Shown: positions 23,836 through 31,591 of the stretch, one piece after another
Layout: the number at the start of each line of letters is the position of its first letter
Numbering within the stretch: the first letter of the stretch is position 1
Source: an uncultured Oscillospiraceae bacterium
GTDB lineage: Bacteria; Bacillota; Clostridia; Oscillospirales; Oscillospiraceae
Assembly: GCA_934597585.1 (NCBI GenBank)
Contig: CAKTSA010000012.1
Span: 1 to 39,419 of the forward strand
Reading direction: 5' to 3'
Length of the DNA stretch: 39,419 nt
Translations under genes and position numbers: made by a program
Notes under the pieces: generated by a model
The model's input: the letters and a program-made list of their open reading frames with translations, nothing else
Database searches by the model: none
Told to the model about the DNA's origin: nothing

Positions 23836-25734
23836 CTAGAATGCCCGGATCCCGCTGACGGCCTCATACAGCCGCTGCAGGTCATAGACGTCAACCGCGT
23901 TGTCGCCGTTGACATCGGCGACCTGCAGCAGATACGGATCGGTGATCGTGACCGTACCGATGAGATAGCCGTACATCTGCTGCATATCGACTGCGTCCGC
24001 CGCGTCTCCGCCCTCACCGTTGATGTTGCCGGGCTGGAGCAGTCGGAAGGAGAGCAGCGCCCCCTTGCCCTCGTAAATGATTTCCTGCTGATAGGGTACA
24101 TACCCCTCCTTCTCCACCCGCAGCGTGTAGGTGCCAAGCGGCAGATTATCCAGGGTATACCAGCCGCCGGACATGCCGAGGGTATAGGTGGTATCCTCAC
24201 CGACCAATGCAACCGTGGCATCCTTTTCTTTGATATCCAGCAGCAGCCTGGTGTCTTCATAGTGGACCCTGGCCCGGCCAAGCGCTTCATTGTGGGAAGC
24301 GATGCTGATTTGCTTCCACTGATCCTCGTTGCCGCCGTAATAGATGTCAGCCAGGCTGTCACAGCCGGAAAAGGCGTATTCGCCGATCGCGGTAACGCCA
24401 TAGGGAATGCGGATACACGTCAGATCACTGCGGCCCTGAAACGCGCCGCCGCCGATCTTCGTTACGAAAAAGCTGCCGATTTTCTCCGGGATCTTGATGT
24501 CCGTTCTGTAAATTCCCTCATATCCAGTGACCGAAATGTTGCGGCCTTCCAGCTTGCTATTAGTGAATGCCGAACGTGTGTCGGTGGCGTTGCATGCAGT
24601 GCAGGTACGCGTGATGCGATCATTTTCGTCGGCCACATCCTCACCATAGCTGTGATCCAGCATCGGAATAGTTCCTGTGCCCAGATACCGGCACGTTTCA
24701 CAGATCTGGGAATAGGTGCCTTTCTTCGTGCAGGTAGATGCTGAAAGGATCGTTCGCTCTCCAAAGCTGTGTGCCCCTGTAATCTGGTCACCACAACGGC
24801 AGGAAAGCACGTGCAGGTCTGGGGTGCTGGCTTCAATATTGTGATAATGCAGATCATAGTCCAGGTGTGAGGGTTCTTCGCAATCGTATGTGACCAGTTC
24901 TTCAATGCCAAATGTAGAGTCTACCGCATAACCTAAAGCCTCCATTCTTGCGGCGCTTATGTTGAAGTATTCATGGCTGATATAGGGAAGACCATCTACA
25001 TATTTATCATCCCAATAGGGATCCACAAAGTACCAGCTGCCATCTATCTGCACCATGTTCCAGGCGTGGAACGGCGTGTCCTCCGCTGCATTCGTCACCA
25101 CAAAGCTGCTGATACCCTCCTTCTGCAGCAGGTATTGAAAAGCGGCGGCATACCCGGCGGAGTTGCCTGCGCCGCTGACCAGCGCTGAATACGCCCCCTG
25201 ATCGGTGCTGCCGTCGGCGTGGGAGAGACGCTCCAGCAGCGTGTTGTGCAGATGAAACTCCTTTTCATAGTCCGTGAGTTCACCCCTGTCTTTGAAGCTG
25301 TCTTCCAGAACCGCAGCGGCCGCAGTCTCAAACTCCTCTTTTGCCGTGTCCAGACCTTTTTCATATTCATAAAAACAGAGCGCAAAGGCGTCAGCAGATT
25401 CGCCGTCAGAGGACTCGATCCGGCAGGTATCCCGCAGCCAGAACAGCTCCGGATGGTCACTGCGCATGGTGCGGAAGACCAGATCGACCAGGTCGATCGG
25501 CATACCCGCCAGTTCAATTTCTGCACTGTCAGATTTTTTGGCGGCAGCATACATCTGGCCATACATAGTAACTATGCCTGGGATTTCATATTCCAATTCA
25601 AAATTCGCAAGGGCGTTGCGGCCATAGTACGTGATCGCTCCGCCCGATGCAGGGGATTCCGTCGCCAGTGTCTGCACCGGCAGCAGCGCTGCCAGCAGTA
25701 GAGCCAGCAATAGACAAATAGTGCGTTTTTTCAT
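23836..25734 (-). CDS. Secreted transglutaminase-fold protein with dockerin, catalytic Cys replaced
   Basis: This 632-residue protein starts with a signal peptide (MKKRTICLLLALLLAALLPVQ). Residues about 140-245 are a transglutaminase-like domain with the histidine in TPFHAWNMVQIDGSWYFVD and the aspartate in DPYWDD. The expected catalytic cysteine position reads GAGN-S192-AGYAAAF, serine where the family normally has Cys (codon TCC at 25159-25161). A region with CxxC pairs (residues about 305-375) follows, then a BspA-like leucine-rich segment (IGGGAFQ, IRIPYGVTAIGEYAFSGCDSL). Next is a carboxypeptidase-regulatory-like beta domain (LPLGTYTLRVEKEGYVPY), and the last 60 residues are a dockerin-type calcium-binding repeat pair (VADVNGDNAVDVYDLQRLY). 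It is probably exported. No cohesin gene is visible in the window. Confidence 0.9.
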   Translation of the reverse strand: MKKRTICLLLALLLAALLPVQTLATESPASGGAITYYGRNALANFELEYEIPGIVTMYGQMYAAAKKSDSAEIELAGMPIDLVDLVFRTMRSDHPELFWLRDTCRIESSDGESADAFALCFYEYEKGLDTAKEEFETAAAAVLEDSFKDRGELTDYEKEFHLHNTLLERLSHADGSTDQGAYSALVSGAGNSAGYAAAFQYLLQKEGISSFVVTNAAEDTPFHAWNMVQIDGSWYFVDPYWDDKYVDGLPYISHEYFNISAARMEALGYAVDSTFGIEELVTYDCEEPSHLDYDLHYHNIEASTPDLHVLSCRCGDQITGAHSFGERTILSASTCTKKGTYSQICETCRYLGTGTIPMLDHSYGEDVADENDRITRTCTACNATDTRSAFTNSKLEGRNISVTGYEGIYRTDIKIPEKIGSFFVTKIGGGAFQGRSDLTCIRIPYGVTAIGEYAFSGCDSLADIYYGGNEDQWKQISIASHNEALGRARVHYEDTRLLLDIKEKDATVALVGEDTTYTLGMSGGWYTLDNLPLGTYTLRVEKEGYVPYQQEIIYEGKGALLSFRLLQPGNINGEGGDAADAVDMQQMYGYLIGTVTITDPYLLQVADVNGDNAVDVYDLQRLYEAVSGIRAF

Positions 25735-25794
25735 GCGTTTTCCTCCTGTTTTCTCCTTTTTGTTCCGTGTTCCGGTAAATTTTGCGCCACTATT

Positions 25795-25824
25795 ATTCTA
25801 CCATCTGAACTTCTTGTACCGCAA
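25795..25824 (-). promoter_or_regulatory. Probable promoter of the dockerin protein gene
   Basis: On the minus strand TTGCGG (25819-25824), 18 nt, TAGAAT (25795-25800). The AT-rich stretch 25825-25943 upstream holds no gene that I can support. Confidence 0.5.
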
Positions 25825-25943
25825 GAAAACAGGATGCGTCGATATAAACGAAATTTTAACGGTCAATTTGTTATATTCGACAATCTTCGACAGTTATAGA
25901 ACTATAAAACAAAAAATGCGTGAAAAACCGCCCCGTAAAGCAA

Positions 25944-25977
25944 TGATCGGCAAGGGCTGCCTGACCCTTGCCGATCA
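25944..25977 (-). terminator. Hairpin after the rhomboid gene
   Basis: TGATCGGCAAGGG pairs with CCCTTGCCGATCA over 13 bp around an 8-nt loop. No immediate T-run follows, so termination may be inefficient or the hairpin may stabilise the RNA end. Confidence 0.6.
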
Positions 25978-26008
25978 ATATATGTCCGTGATGATTGCTG
26001 TGTTTTGG

Positions 26009-26584
26009 TTACCGCCGCCGGTGCCTCTTGATGGAAAAGCCGAAGACCAGTCCACACAGGCCGCCGACGATGTGTGTCAGCTGAGACACATTGTCCGCGG
26101 TGGTCAGACCGTCCAGCAGCTCGCCGCCCAAGTAGAAGATCACCACCAGGATCAGCGTGATGGGGATGCCCTCCTTGCCCATCTCCGTGAAGGAGGACAG
26201 CACGATCATCATGAATACCACGCCACTGGCCCCCAGCAGCACCGTATCGGGGAAGAAGATGAACTGCACCAGTCCCGTCACCAGTGCCGTCACAGCGATG
26301 CACAGGGCGGTGGTTTTGTGGCCGTATTTCTCCTCAACGCCGGGCCCCACCAGCAAAAGCAGCAGCATATTGCCCATATAGTGGTCGTAGCCCGCATGTC
26401 CCAGCACATGGCCGAAGAAGCGCACATAGGTCAGCGGATCCGACAGGGAGGACCGGTATACGCTGAAATAGCGGTAGGTGGTGGCGCCGTCCGTCCAGCC
26501 GCCCAGCAGCAGCGCCAGCAGCGACAGCAGCGCAAATCCCAGGATCACCGGCGCGTTGAGCCGGATCACAATACGTCGTTTCAA
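26009..26584 (-). CDS. Rhomboid-family intramembrane serine protease
   Basis: This 191-residue protein has about six hydrophobic segments and the rhomboid catalytic dyad: Ser120 in LLGASGVVF (GxSG) and His171 in QLTHIVGGLCG. The HAGYDHYMGNM stretch near residue 63 corresponds to the conserved HxxxN region that stabilises the oxyanion. It should cleave membrane-bound substrates within the bilayer. The start ATG at 26582-26584 has a GGAG site upstream. It diverges from the EEP-family gene; the two promoters overlap. Confidence 0.93.
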   Translation of the reverse strand: MKRRIVIRLNAPVILGFALLSLLALLLGGWTDGATTYRYFSVYRSSLSDPLTYVRFFGHVLGHAGYDHYMGNMLLLLLVGPGVEEKYGHKTTALCIAVTALVTGLVQFIFFPDTVLLGASGVVFMMIVLSSFTEMGKEGIPITLILVVIFYLGGELLDGLTTADNVSQLTHIVGGLCGLVFGFSIKRHRRR

Positions 26585-26598
26585 TGGAGATTCCTCTT

Positions 26599-26646
26599 TT
26601 CAAATCGTAATGCATCCATTATAATAGATGCATCGAAATTTGTAAA
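26599..26646. promoter_or_regulatory. Overlapping divergent promoters with inverted repeat
   Basis: On the plus strand TTTTCA (26599-26604), 17 nt, TATAAT (26622-26627) drives the EEP gene. On the minus strand TATAAT (26620-26625) overlaps it, with a weak -35 near 26641-26646. A 7-bp inverted repeat (ATGCATC, 26612-26618; GATGCAT, 26629-26635) brackets the shared -10, a possible operator. Confidence 0.5.
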
Positions 26647-26661
26647 CGGGAGGTTTGCCCG

Positions 26662-27750
26662 ATGAGAAAAATGAGACGTTGGGTAAAGATTCTGCTGTGC
26701 ATCGTCCTGGCCCTGGTGCTGCTGGTGGGCGCCTATGTGGCCTATGTGTTCATTGACTACCACCGCATCGGCGACATGTCCCTGACGCCGGAGGGCACCC
26801 CCTCTGCCGCGGCGCTGACGGCAGGGGAGACCTATACCGTCCTTTCCTACAACATCGGCTTCGGCGCCTATGAGGACGACTACGGCTTCTTCATGGACGG
26901 CGGCACCCAGTCCTGGGCCTGGAGCGAGGAGCGCCTGACGGCCAATGTGGACAGCATCGCCGCCTTTCTGGCCCAGCGCCAGGCGGATTTCTACCTGATC
27001 CAGGAGGTGGATATCGACTCCACCCGCAGCTACCATGTGGATGAGCGCCAGCCCATTGAACAGGCCCTGACAGGGAAGAGCCATGTGTTTGCCCAGAACT
27101 ATGACTCGCCCTTTCTGCTGTATCCTCTGACCCAGCCTCACGGCGCCTCAAGGTCCGGCCTGCTGACCTTCTCACCTGCGGCCATCGCCGCCGCTGATCG
27201 GGTGGAGCTGCCGGTGGAGAACAGCGTCATGAAGCTCCTGGACCTGGACCGCTGCTATTCCGTCAGCCGGATCCCGGCGGATAGCGGTAAAGAGCTTATC
27301 CTTTATAACCTGCATCTCTCCGCCTATACCTCCGATGGTACCATCGCCACGCAGCAGCTGAAGCTGCTGCTGTCCGACATGCAGGCGGAATATGAAAAGG
27401 GCAACTGGTGTGTGGCCGGCGGCGACTTCAACAAGGACCTTCTGGGAGACTCGGCGCTTTACTTCGGCGAGGCGGATCAGGCATATACCTGGGCCCAGCC
27501 CATCCCCAAGGGGACCTTTGACGGTTTTGATATCGCCCTGGTGGCGCCCCTGGACGAGGCCGCCCCCGTCCCCAGCTGCCGCAACGCCGACAGCGCCTAT
27601 CACCAGGGCCAGTACGTCCTGACGGTGGACGGCTTCTTGGTCTCCGCCAACGTCACAGTGGAGCGTGCCGAGGTGATCGACACCGCCTTCCGCTGGTCGG
27701 ACCACAACCCAGTCAGCATGACATTTTTACTCCGGACGGCGGAAAAGTGA
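26662..27750 (+). CDS. Membrane-anchored endonuclease/exonuclease/phosphatase family protein
   Basis: This 362-residue protein has one N-terminal membrane segment (residues 9-30) after a basic start, so the catalytic domain likely faces outside. The EEP (DNase I-like) fold is shown by LSYNIGFGAY, LIQEVDID, NLHLSAYTS, VAGGDFNKDL and the C-terminal WSDHNPVSM, which supply the metal-binding and catalytic Asn, Glu, His and Asp residues. A GGGAGG site precedes the ATG. The substrate could be a lipid phosphate, a sphingomyelin-like lipid or nucleic acid; the sequence does not decide. Confidence 0.9.
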   Translation: MRKMRRWVKILLCIVLALVLLVGAYVAYVFIDYHRIGDMSLTPEGTPSAAALTAGETYTVLSYNIGFGAYEDDYGFFMDGGTQSWAWSEERLTANVDSIAAFLAQRQADFYLIQEVDIDSTRSYHVDERQPIEQALTGKSHVFAQNYDSPFLLYPLTQPHGASRSGLLTFSPAAIAAADRVELPVENSVMKLLDLDRCYSVSRIPADSGKELILYNLHLSAYTSDGTIATQQLKLLLSDMQAEYEKGNWCVAGGDFNKDLLGDSALYFGEADQAYTWAQPIPKGTFDGFDIALVAPLDEAAPVPSCRNADSAYHQGQYVLTVDGFLVSANVTVERAEVIDTAFRWSDHNPVSMTFLLRTAEK

Positions 27751-27760
27751 GCCGTTTTGT

Positions 27761-27818
27761 GTACCGATAACGGCCGTTTATGTACCATTTTGGTACCAAT
27801 AAACGCCCTTTATGTACC
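27761..27818 (+). repeat. Two imperfect 26-nt direct repeats
   Basis: Units at 27761-27786 and 27793-27818 match at 22 of 26 positions, both starting GTACC and ending TTTATGTACC, with a 32-nt period. The junction forms GGTACC-type inverted repeats (27782-27797). They lie between two convergent genes. Function unknown. Confidence 0.7.
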
Positions 27819-27820
27819 AA

Positions 27821-27855
27821 TAATTCTCCAAAAATCGGCGATTTTCGGAGAATTA
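27821..27855. terminator. Hairpin between EEP gene and sigG
   Basis: TAATTCTCC (27821-27829) pairs with GGAGAATTA (27847-27855), with further A-T pairs toward the apex. AT-rich flanks on both sides fit a bidirectional terminator, though T-runs are short. Confidence 0.6.
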
Positions 27856-27868
27856 AATTTTATATTAA

Positions 27869-28639
27869 CTACATTTCGCGCTTGATGCAGGCGATGGCCC
27901 CCTTCTCCAGACGGCTCACCTGGGCCTGGGAAATGCCGATCTCCGACGAGACCTCCATCTGGGTTTTTCCCTGGCAGAACCGCAGGGCAAGGATATTCCG
28001 CTGCCGCTCATCCAGCCGGGCAATGGCGTCCTTCAGGCTGATCTGCTCCAGCCAGTGCTCGTCGCTGTTGCTGTTGTCCCGCACCTGATCCATGACGCAC
28101 ACATTGTCCCCGGCGTCGGAATACACCGGCTCATACAGGCTGACCGGGTCCACGATGGCGTCCATGGCCATCACCACATCCTCCCGGGGGATGCCCAGAT
28201 GGGCGGCGATCTGCTCTACGCTGGGCTCCCGCTGCTGCTGAGCCATCAGCTGTTCCCGGGCCTGCAGCACCCGATAGGCGGTGTCCCGCATGGAGCGGGA
28301 CACGCGGATGGCGGAGTTGTCCCGCAGATAGCGCCGGATCTCACCGATGATCATCGGCACGCCATAGGTGCTGAAGCGCACCGGCTGATTCAGGTCAAAG
28401 TTGTCGATGGCCTTGATAAGGCCGATGCATCCCACCTGAAACAGGTCGTCCACATTCTCGCCCCGGCCCAGGAAGCGCTGGATCACCGACAGCACCAGCC
28501 GCAGATTGCCGCAGATCAGCTGCTCCCGGGCGCTTTTGTCCCCCGCGCGGCAGCGCCGCAGCAGCGCCATCATCTCGTCATTTTTCAGTACCTTCAGATC
28601 CGCCGTATTGATGCCGCAGATCTCCACTTTCCCCCGCAT
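27869..28639 (-). CDS. sigG: Sporulation sigma factor sigma-G
   Basis: This 256-residue sigma-70-family factor directs late forespore transcription. It starts MRGKVEICGINTADLKVLKN, nearly matching the B. subtilis SigG start. Region 2 (GNLRLVLSVIQRFLGRGENVDDLFQVG, then FSTYGVPMIIGEIRRYLRD), the EPSVEQIAAHLG region 3 and the region 4 helix-turn-helix (TQMEVSSEIGISQAQVSRLEK) are complete. The start is the ATG at 28637-28639, seven bases after GGAGG. In many spore formers sigG follows spoIIGA-sigE; here it stands alone and diverges from a YlmC/YmxH gene. A sigma-F-like promoter lies about 30 nt upstream of the start. Confidence 0.97.
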   Translation of the reverse strand: MRGKVEICGINTADLKVLKNDEMMALLRRCRAGDKSAREQLICGNLRLVLSVIQRFLGRGENVDDLFQVGCIGLIKAIDNFDLNQPVRFSTYGVPMIIGEIRRYLRDNSAIRVSRSMRDTAYRVLQAREQLMAQQQREPSVEQIAAHLGIPREDVVMAMDAIVDPVSLYEPVYSDAGDNVCVMDQVRDNSNSDEHWLEQISLKDAIARLDERQRNILALRFCQGKTQMEVSSEIGISQAQVSRLEKGAIACIKREM

Positions 28640-28668
28640 GCGTGCGCCTCCGTCCCGTTGTTTGCTTC

Positions 28669-28698
28669 CAGTATTTCCGGCAGAGATAGCGGTTATTC
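28669..28698 (-). promoter_or_regulatory. Candidate sigma-F promoter of sigG
   Basis: On the minus strand GGAAATACTG (28669-28678) fits the sigma-F -10 pattern GGNRANAHTR at all defined positions. GAATA (28694-28698) is a fair -35 match to GYWTA, with a 15-nt spacer (16 is usual). Sigma-F control of sigG is established in B. subtilis. The consensus is quoted from memory. Confidence 0.5.
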
Positions 28699-28727
28699 TC
28701 CGCCGCGAAAAGAGTGCGGAATCGACG

Positions 28728-28757
28728 GAATAGGACAGCCTGGGGCGCGCATATACT
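28728..28757 (+). promoter_or_regulatory. Candidate sigma-E promoter of the YlmC/YmxH gene
   Basis: GAATAGG (28728-28734), 15 nt, CATATACT (28750-28757). The -10 differs from CATACANT at one defined position. It is divergent from the sigG promoter with 29 nt between the two -35 elements. Confidence 0.45.
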
Positions 28758-28775
28758 GCCTGCGAGGTGGGAACT

Positions 28776-29060
28776 ATGCTTGTAAGATTTTGCCAGCTGC
28801 GGCGCAAGGAGGTCATCAATCTCTGCGACGGCTGCCGCCTGGGCTATGTGGGGGATCTGGAGATCTGCCTGCCGGAGGGAACGGTGAAGGCCATCATCGT
28901 ATTCGGCCCCTGCCGCTTCTTCGGCCTGTTCGGCAGGGGAGAGGACTACTACATCCCGTGGGACTGCGTGCAGAAATTCGGGGATGACATTGTGCTGATC
29001 GACAAGCCCTTCCAGCGGCGGGAGGGGCCGCCCAACCAGAAAAAGCGGCGCAAATTCTGA
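28776..29060 (+). CDS. YlmC/YmxH-family sporulation protein
   Basis: This 94-residue PRC-barrel-like protein matches the YlmC/YmxH family: MLVRFCQLRRKEVINLCDGCRLGYVGDLEI, FGPCRFFGLFGRGEDYYIPWDCVQKFGDDIVLID, and a basic tail. Family members are found in spore formers near sigE/sigG; the molecular role is unknown. The ATG at 28776 follows GAGGTGGG; a GTG 9 nt earlier overlaps that site. It diverges from sigG and precedes rpsB by about 200 nt. Confidence 0.9.
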   Translation: MLVRFCQLRRKEVINLCDGCRLGYVGDLEICLPEGTVKAIIVFGPCRFFGLFGRGEDYYIPWDCVQKFGDDIVLIDKPFQRREGPPNQKKRRKF

Positions 29061-29110
29061 ATTTTCCTGTGAAATCGGGCAAAACAAGAGAAAAAATGAG
29101 AAAAAATCCC

Positions 29111-29256
29111 TTGCAATCGGGATATTCTTGTGGTATCATATATCGGTCGGAATCCGCACAGCTTTTGATCGCCGGCCGGTGCTCTTTGCGGAGGGTTAGC
29201 CGGTGAGATGACGGAGCTGGAGGTAGAAAACTAAACATAAAAGGAGAAACACAAAA
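29111..29256 (+). promoter_or_regulatory. rpsB promoter and leader
   Basis: TTGCAA (29111-29116), 17 nt, TATCAT (29134-29139). About 115 nt of leader follows, with GC-rich pairing potential (ATCCGCA near 29152 with TGCGGA near 29188; GCCGG repeats around 29171 and 29200). A regulatory leader for S2 is possible, but I recognise no defined motif. Confidence 0.65.
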
Positions 29257-29985
29257 ATGGCAAACGTCGTATCCATGAAGTCCCTGCTGGAAGCAGGCGT
29301 CCACTTCGGTCACCAGACCCGTCGCTGGAACCCCAAGATGGCTCCCTACATCTACACGGAGCGCAACGGCATCTATATCATCGACCTGCAGAAGACCGTG
29401 AAGAAGCTGGAAGAGGCCTATAACTTCGTCCGCCAGCTCAGCGAGAACGGCCAATCCCTGCTGTTCGTGGGCACCAAGAAGCAGGCCCAGGAGGCCATCA
29501 AGGACGAGGCTGCCCGCTGCGGTCAGTACTACGTCAACGCCCGTTGGCTGGGCGGCATGATGACCAACTTCAAGACCATGCGTACCCGTATCGACCGTCT
29601 GAACCAGCTGAAGACCATGCAGGCTGACGGCACCTTCGATATGCTGCCCAAGAAGGAAGTTATCAAGCACCTGGGCGAGATCGAGAAGCTGGAGAAGTAT
29701 CTGGGCGGCGTGAAGGAAATGAAGAAGCTGCCCGGCGCCCTGTTCATCGTTGACACCCGCAAGGAGCGCAACGCCATCGCCGAGGCACACCGCCTGGGTA
29801 TCCCCGTTGTGGCCATCGCCGATACCAACTGCGATCCCGATGAGATCGATTACCCCATCCCCGGCAACGATGATGCCATCCGCGCCATCCGCCTGATCGC
29901 TTCCATCATGGCCAACGCCATGATCGAGGGCCGCCAGGGCGAGCAGATGGAAGAGGCTGCCGCCGAGGAAGCCAAGGCTGAGTAA
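29257..29985 (+). CDS. rpsB: 30S ribosomal protein S2
   Basis: This 242-residue protein is S2: [41 protein letters not shown] at the start, [20 protein letters not shown], and [16 protein letters not shown] and [19 protein letters not shown]. It binds the small subunit between head and body. The C-terminus is a short acidic Ala/Glu-rich tail. The ATG follows AAAAGGAG. It precedes tsf, the conserved bacterial order, with a hairpin between. Confidence 0.99.
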   Translation: MANVVSMKSLLEAGVHFGHQTRRWNPKMAPYIYTERNGIYIIDLQKTVKKLEEAYNFVRQLSENGQSLLFVGTKKQAQEAIKDEAARCGQYYVNARWLGGMMTNFKTMRTRIDRLNQLKTMQADGTFDMLPKKEVIKHLGEIEKLEKYLGGVKEMKKLPGALFIVDTRKERNAIAEAHRLGIPVVAIADTNCDPDEIDYPIPGNDDAIRAIRLIASIMANAMIEGRQGEQMEEAAAEEAKAE

Positions 29986-30014
29986 GTAATTTCAGAATAA
30001 CACCGCGTAAACTG

Positions 30015-30045
30015 ACGGGGCAGGGAAGTGTCCCTGCCCCGTTTT
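30015..30045 (+). terminator. Terminator-like hairpin between rpsB and tsf
   Basis: ACGGGGCAGGGA pairs with TCCCTGCCCCGT over 12 bp, loop AGTG, then TTT. It probably acts as a partial terminator that lowers tsf relative to rpsB; no separate tsf promoter is evident in the 90-nt gap. Confidence 0.8.
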
Positions 30046-30075
30046 CACTACACTATATTTATGGAGGATACTATC

Positions 30076-31002
30076 ATGGCTTTTACTGCTGCTGATGTGA
30101 AGACCCTGCGCGAGATGACCAGCGTGGGTATGATGGACTGCAAGAAGGCGCTGGTCGAGTGCGACGGCGATATGGACAAGGCTGTTGAGTGGCTGCGCGA
30201 GAAGGGCCTGGCCAAGGCTGCCAAGAAGGCCGGCCGCATCGCCGCCGAGGGTATGTCCTATGCCCTGACCGAGAACGGCGTGGGCGCTCTGGTGGAAGTC
30301 AACTGCGAGACCGACTTCTGCGCCAAGTCCGACCTGTTCGTGGCCTTCGTCAAGGATATTGCCAAGGCTGTTGCCGAGAACGATCCCGCCGACGTGGATG
30401 CCCTGATGAACAGCAAGTATCCCGGCTCCGAGCTGACCGTTTCCGAGATCATGCCCGAGAAGGTCATGTCCATCGGTGAGAACCTGCAGGTCCGCCGTTT
30501 CGTCCGCTTCGCCGAGAACACCAGCGTGGGTTATGTCCATGCCGGCGGCAAGATCGGCGTGCTGGTGAATCTGGCTGTCGAGGGCGGCATTGACGCCACC
30601 GAGATCGGCAAGAACATCGCCATGCAGATCGCGGCTCTGAATCCTCGTTTCTGGGACAAGTCCCAGGTCACCGAGGATGTGCTGGCCGAGGAGAAGAAGA
30701 TCGCTCTGGCTCTGATGGACACCGATCCCAAGATGGCTTCCAAGCCCGCCCAGGTGAAGGAAAAGATCGTCATGGGCAAGATGAACAAGTTCTATGAGGA
30801 GAACTGCCTGATGCAGATGGAGTTCGTCCGCGGCGACATCTTCCAGGGCACTGTGGAGAAGTACGTGGCCGACGCCGCCAAGAAGCTGGGCGGCAGCGTT
30901 AAGTTCGTGGACGCCGTTCGCTATCAGACCGGTGAGGGCATCGAGAAGAAGCAGGAGGACTTCGCCGCTGAGGTCGCTGCTCAGATGAACATGGGCAAGT
31001 AA
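30076..31002 (+). CDS. tsf: Translation elongation factor Ts
   Basis: This 308-residue protein exchanges GDP for GTP on EF-Tu. It has the N-terminal UBA-like domain (VKTLREMTSVGMMDCKKALVECDGDMDKAVEWLREKG), the core motif VEVNCETDFCAKSD, and a complete C-terminal core. The start is the ATG at 30076 after GGAGG; an in-frame ATG at 30061 overlaps the ribosome site. It follows rpsB and ends in a strong terminator. Confidence 0.99.
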   Translation: MAFTAADVKTLREMTSVGMMDCKKALVECDGDMDKAVEWLREKGLAKAAKKAGRIAAEGMSYALTENGVGALVEVNCETDFCAKSDLFVAFVKDIAKAVAENDPADVDALMNSKYPGSELTVSEIMPEKVMSIGENLQVRRFVRFAENTSVGYVHAGGKIGVLVNLAVEGGIDATEIGKNIAMQIAALNPRFWDKSQVTEDVLAEEKKIALALMDTDPKMASKPAQVKEKIVMGKMNKFYEENCLMQMEFVRGDIFQGTVEKYVADAAKKLGGSVKFVDAVRYQTGEGIEKKQEDFAAEVAAQMNMGK

Positions 31003-31017
31003 TTGCAGAACAACAAT

Positions 31018-31054
31018 AAAAATATCCGTGAGCTTTCGCTCACGGATATTTTTT
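31018..31054. terminator. Terminator after tsf, bidirectional
   Basis: AATATCCGTGAGC pairs with its complement over 13 bp around TTTC, then T6. Flanking A-runs allow use by the opposing small gene ending at 31064. Confidence 0.92.
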
Positions 31055-31063
31055 GTTGCTGCG

Positions 31064-31258
31064 TTACTGCACCGCTGCCTCGTCCATATAATCCGCTGCA
31101 TTTTCATCGGCGCGCAGGGACTGGAACCGCTCCTTTTTCTCGTGGAGCCAGTCCAACAGGCGCTGGTCCAGGTTCCAATAATACACCGCCGCCACCACGC
31201 CGGCGATGGCCGCCAGAATGGCGAATACCTTCAGGATGATCTTACCGGTTTTGCACAT
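31064..31258 (-). CDS. Small single-pass membrane protein
   Basis: This 64-residue protein begins MCKTGKIILKVFAILAAIAG with one hydrophobic segment (about residues 7-27), then a charged tail containing QRLLDWLHEKKERFQSL and an acidic end. The ATG at 31256-31258 follows AGGAGG at good spacing. A near-consensus promoter lies upstream and a terminator downstream. I do not recognise the family; similar tiny membrane proteins are common in gut Clostridia. The gene is probably real from its start signals. Confidence 0.75.
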   Translation of the reverse strand: MCKTGKIILKVFAILAAIAGVVAAVYYWNLDQRLLDWLHEKKERFQSLRADENAADYMDEAAVQ

Positions 31259-31305
31259 GTGTTTTCCTCCTGTTCGTTGTATAATGCGATCGTTTCGATG
31301 GGAGT

Positions 31306-31334
31306 ATTGTATCACATTCTCCAGGGCATTGCAA
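31306..31334 (-). promoter_or_regulatory. sigma-A promoter of the 64-aa membrane protein gene
   Basis: On the minus strand TTGCAA (31329-31334), 17 nt, TACAAT (31306-31311). Confidence 0.7.
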
Positions 31335-31376
31335 TGGGGAGTATTTTTCGTCTGCCGGGTGACTTCCGGATGTGCG

Positions 31377-31405
31377 TCACCGTTGATGAGAAGGGGTCAT
31401 AAGAT
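31377..31405 (+). promoter_or_regulatory. Candidate sigma-E promoter of the spoVM pair
   Basis: CATAAGAT (31398-31405) fits the CATANNNT pattern of sigma-E -10 elements. The -35 (TCACCGT, 31377-31383, 14-nt spacer) is weak. It lies 33 nt before the first small gene. Confidence 0.35.
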
Positions 31406-31438
31406 GAAGTAGAACCTGAGCGGGGAGGAGGGAACCAC

Positions 31439-31591
31439 ATGAGAGGGCACGGAGAGCACTGTCTCGGCATCTGCGCACTGGCATTGGGACTGGGCATTTT
31501 CATCGCTGCCGTGTTTCCGGTGGGATGCTTGATGTTTCTGGTGGCCTTCCTGCTGATCGCTTGCGGTATCGCATGTCTGAGAAGGAGGTGA
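31439..31591 (+). CDS. Small hydrophobic protein upstream of spoVM
   Basis: This 50-residue protein (MRGHGEHCLGICALALGLGI start) is almost wholly hydrophobic, with two likely membrane segments split by FPVG, and ends LRRR. The ATG follows GGGAGGAGGG. Its last codons and stop (AGAAGGAGGTGA) also contain the ribosome site of spoVM, so the two small genes are almost certainly translationally coupled. Function unknown. Expression during sporulation is inferred from position only. Confidence 0.75.
   Translation: MRGHGEHCLGICALALGLGIFIAAVFPVGCLMFLVAFLLIACGIACLRRR

Noticed and set aside
21152..23839. 895-codon plus-strand frame opposite the LuxR-family gene
   Set aside because: The minus-strand gene has Walker A and a LuxR helix-turn-helix; the plus frame is Gln/His/Arg-rich without motifs.
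25631..26665. Long plus-strand frame over the rhomboid gene
   Set aside because: It is antisense to a rhomboid gene with an intact catalytic dyad and spans an AT-rich promoter region; no motif supports it.
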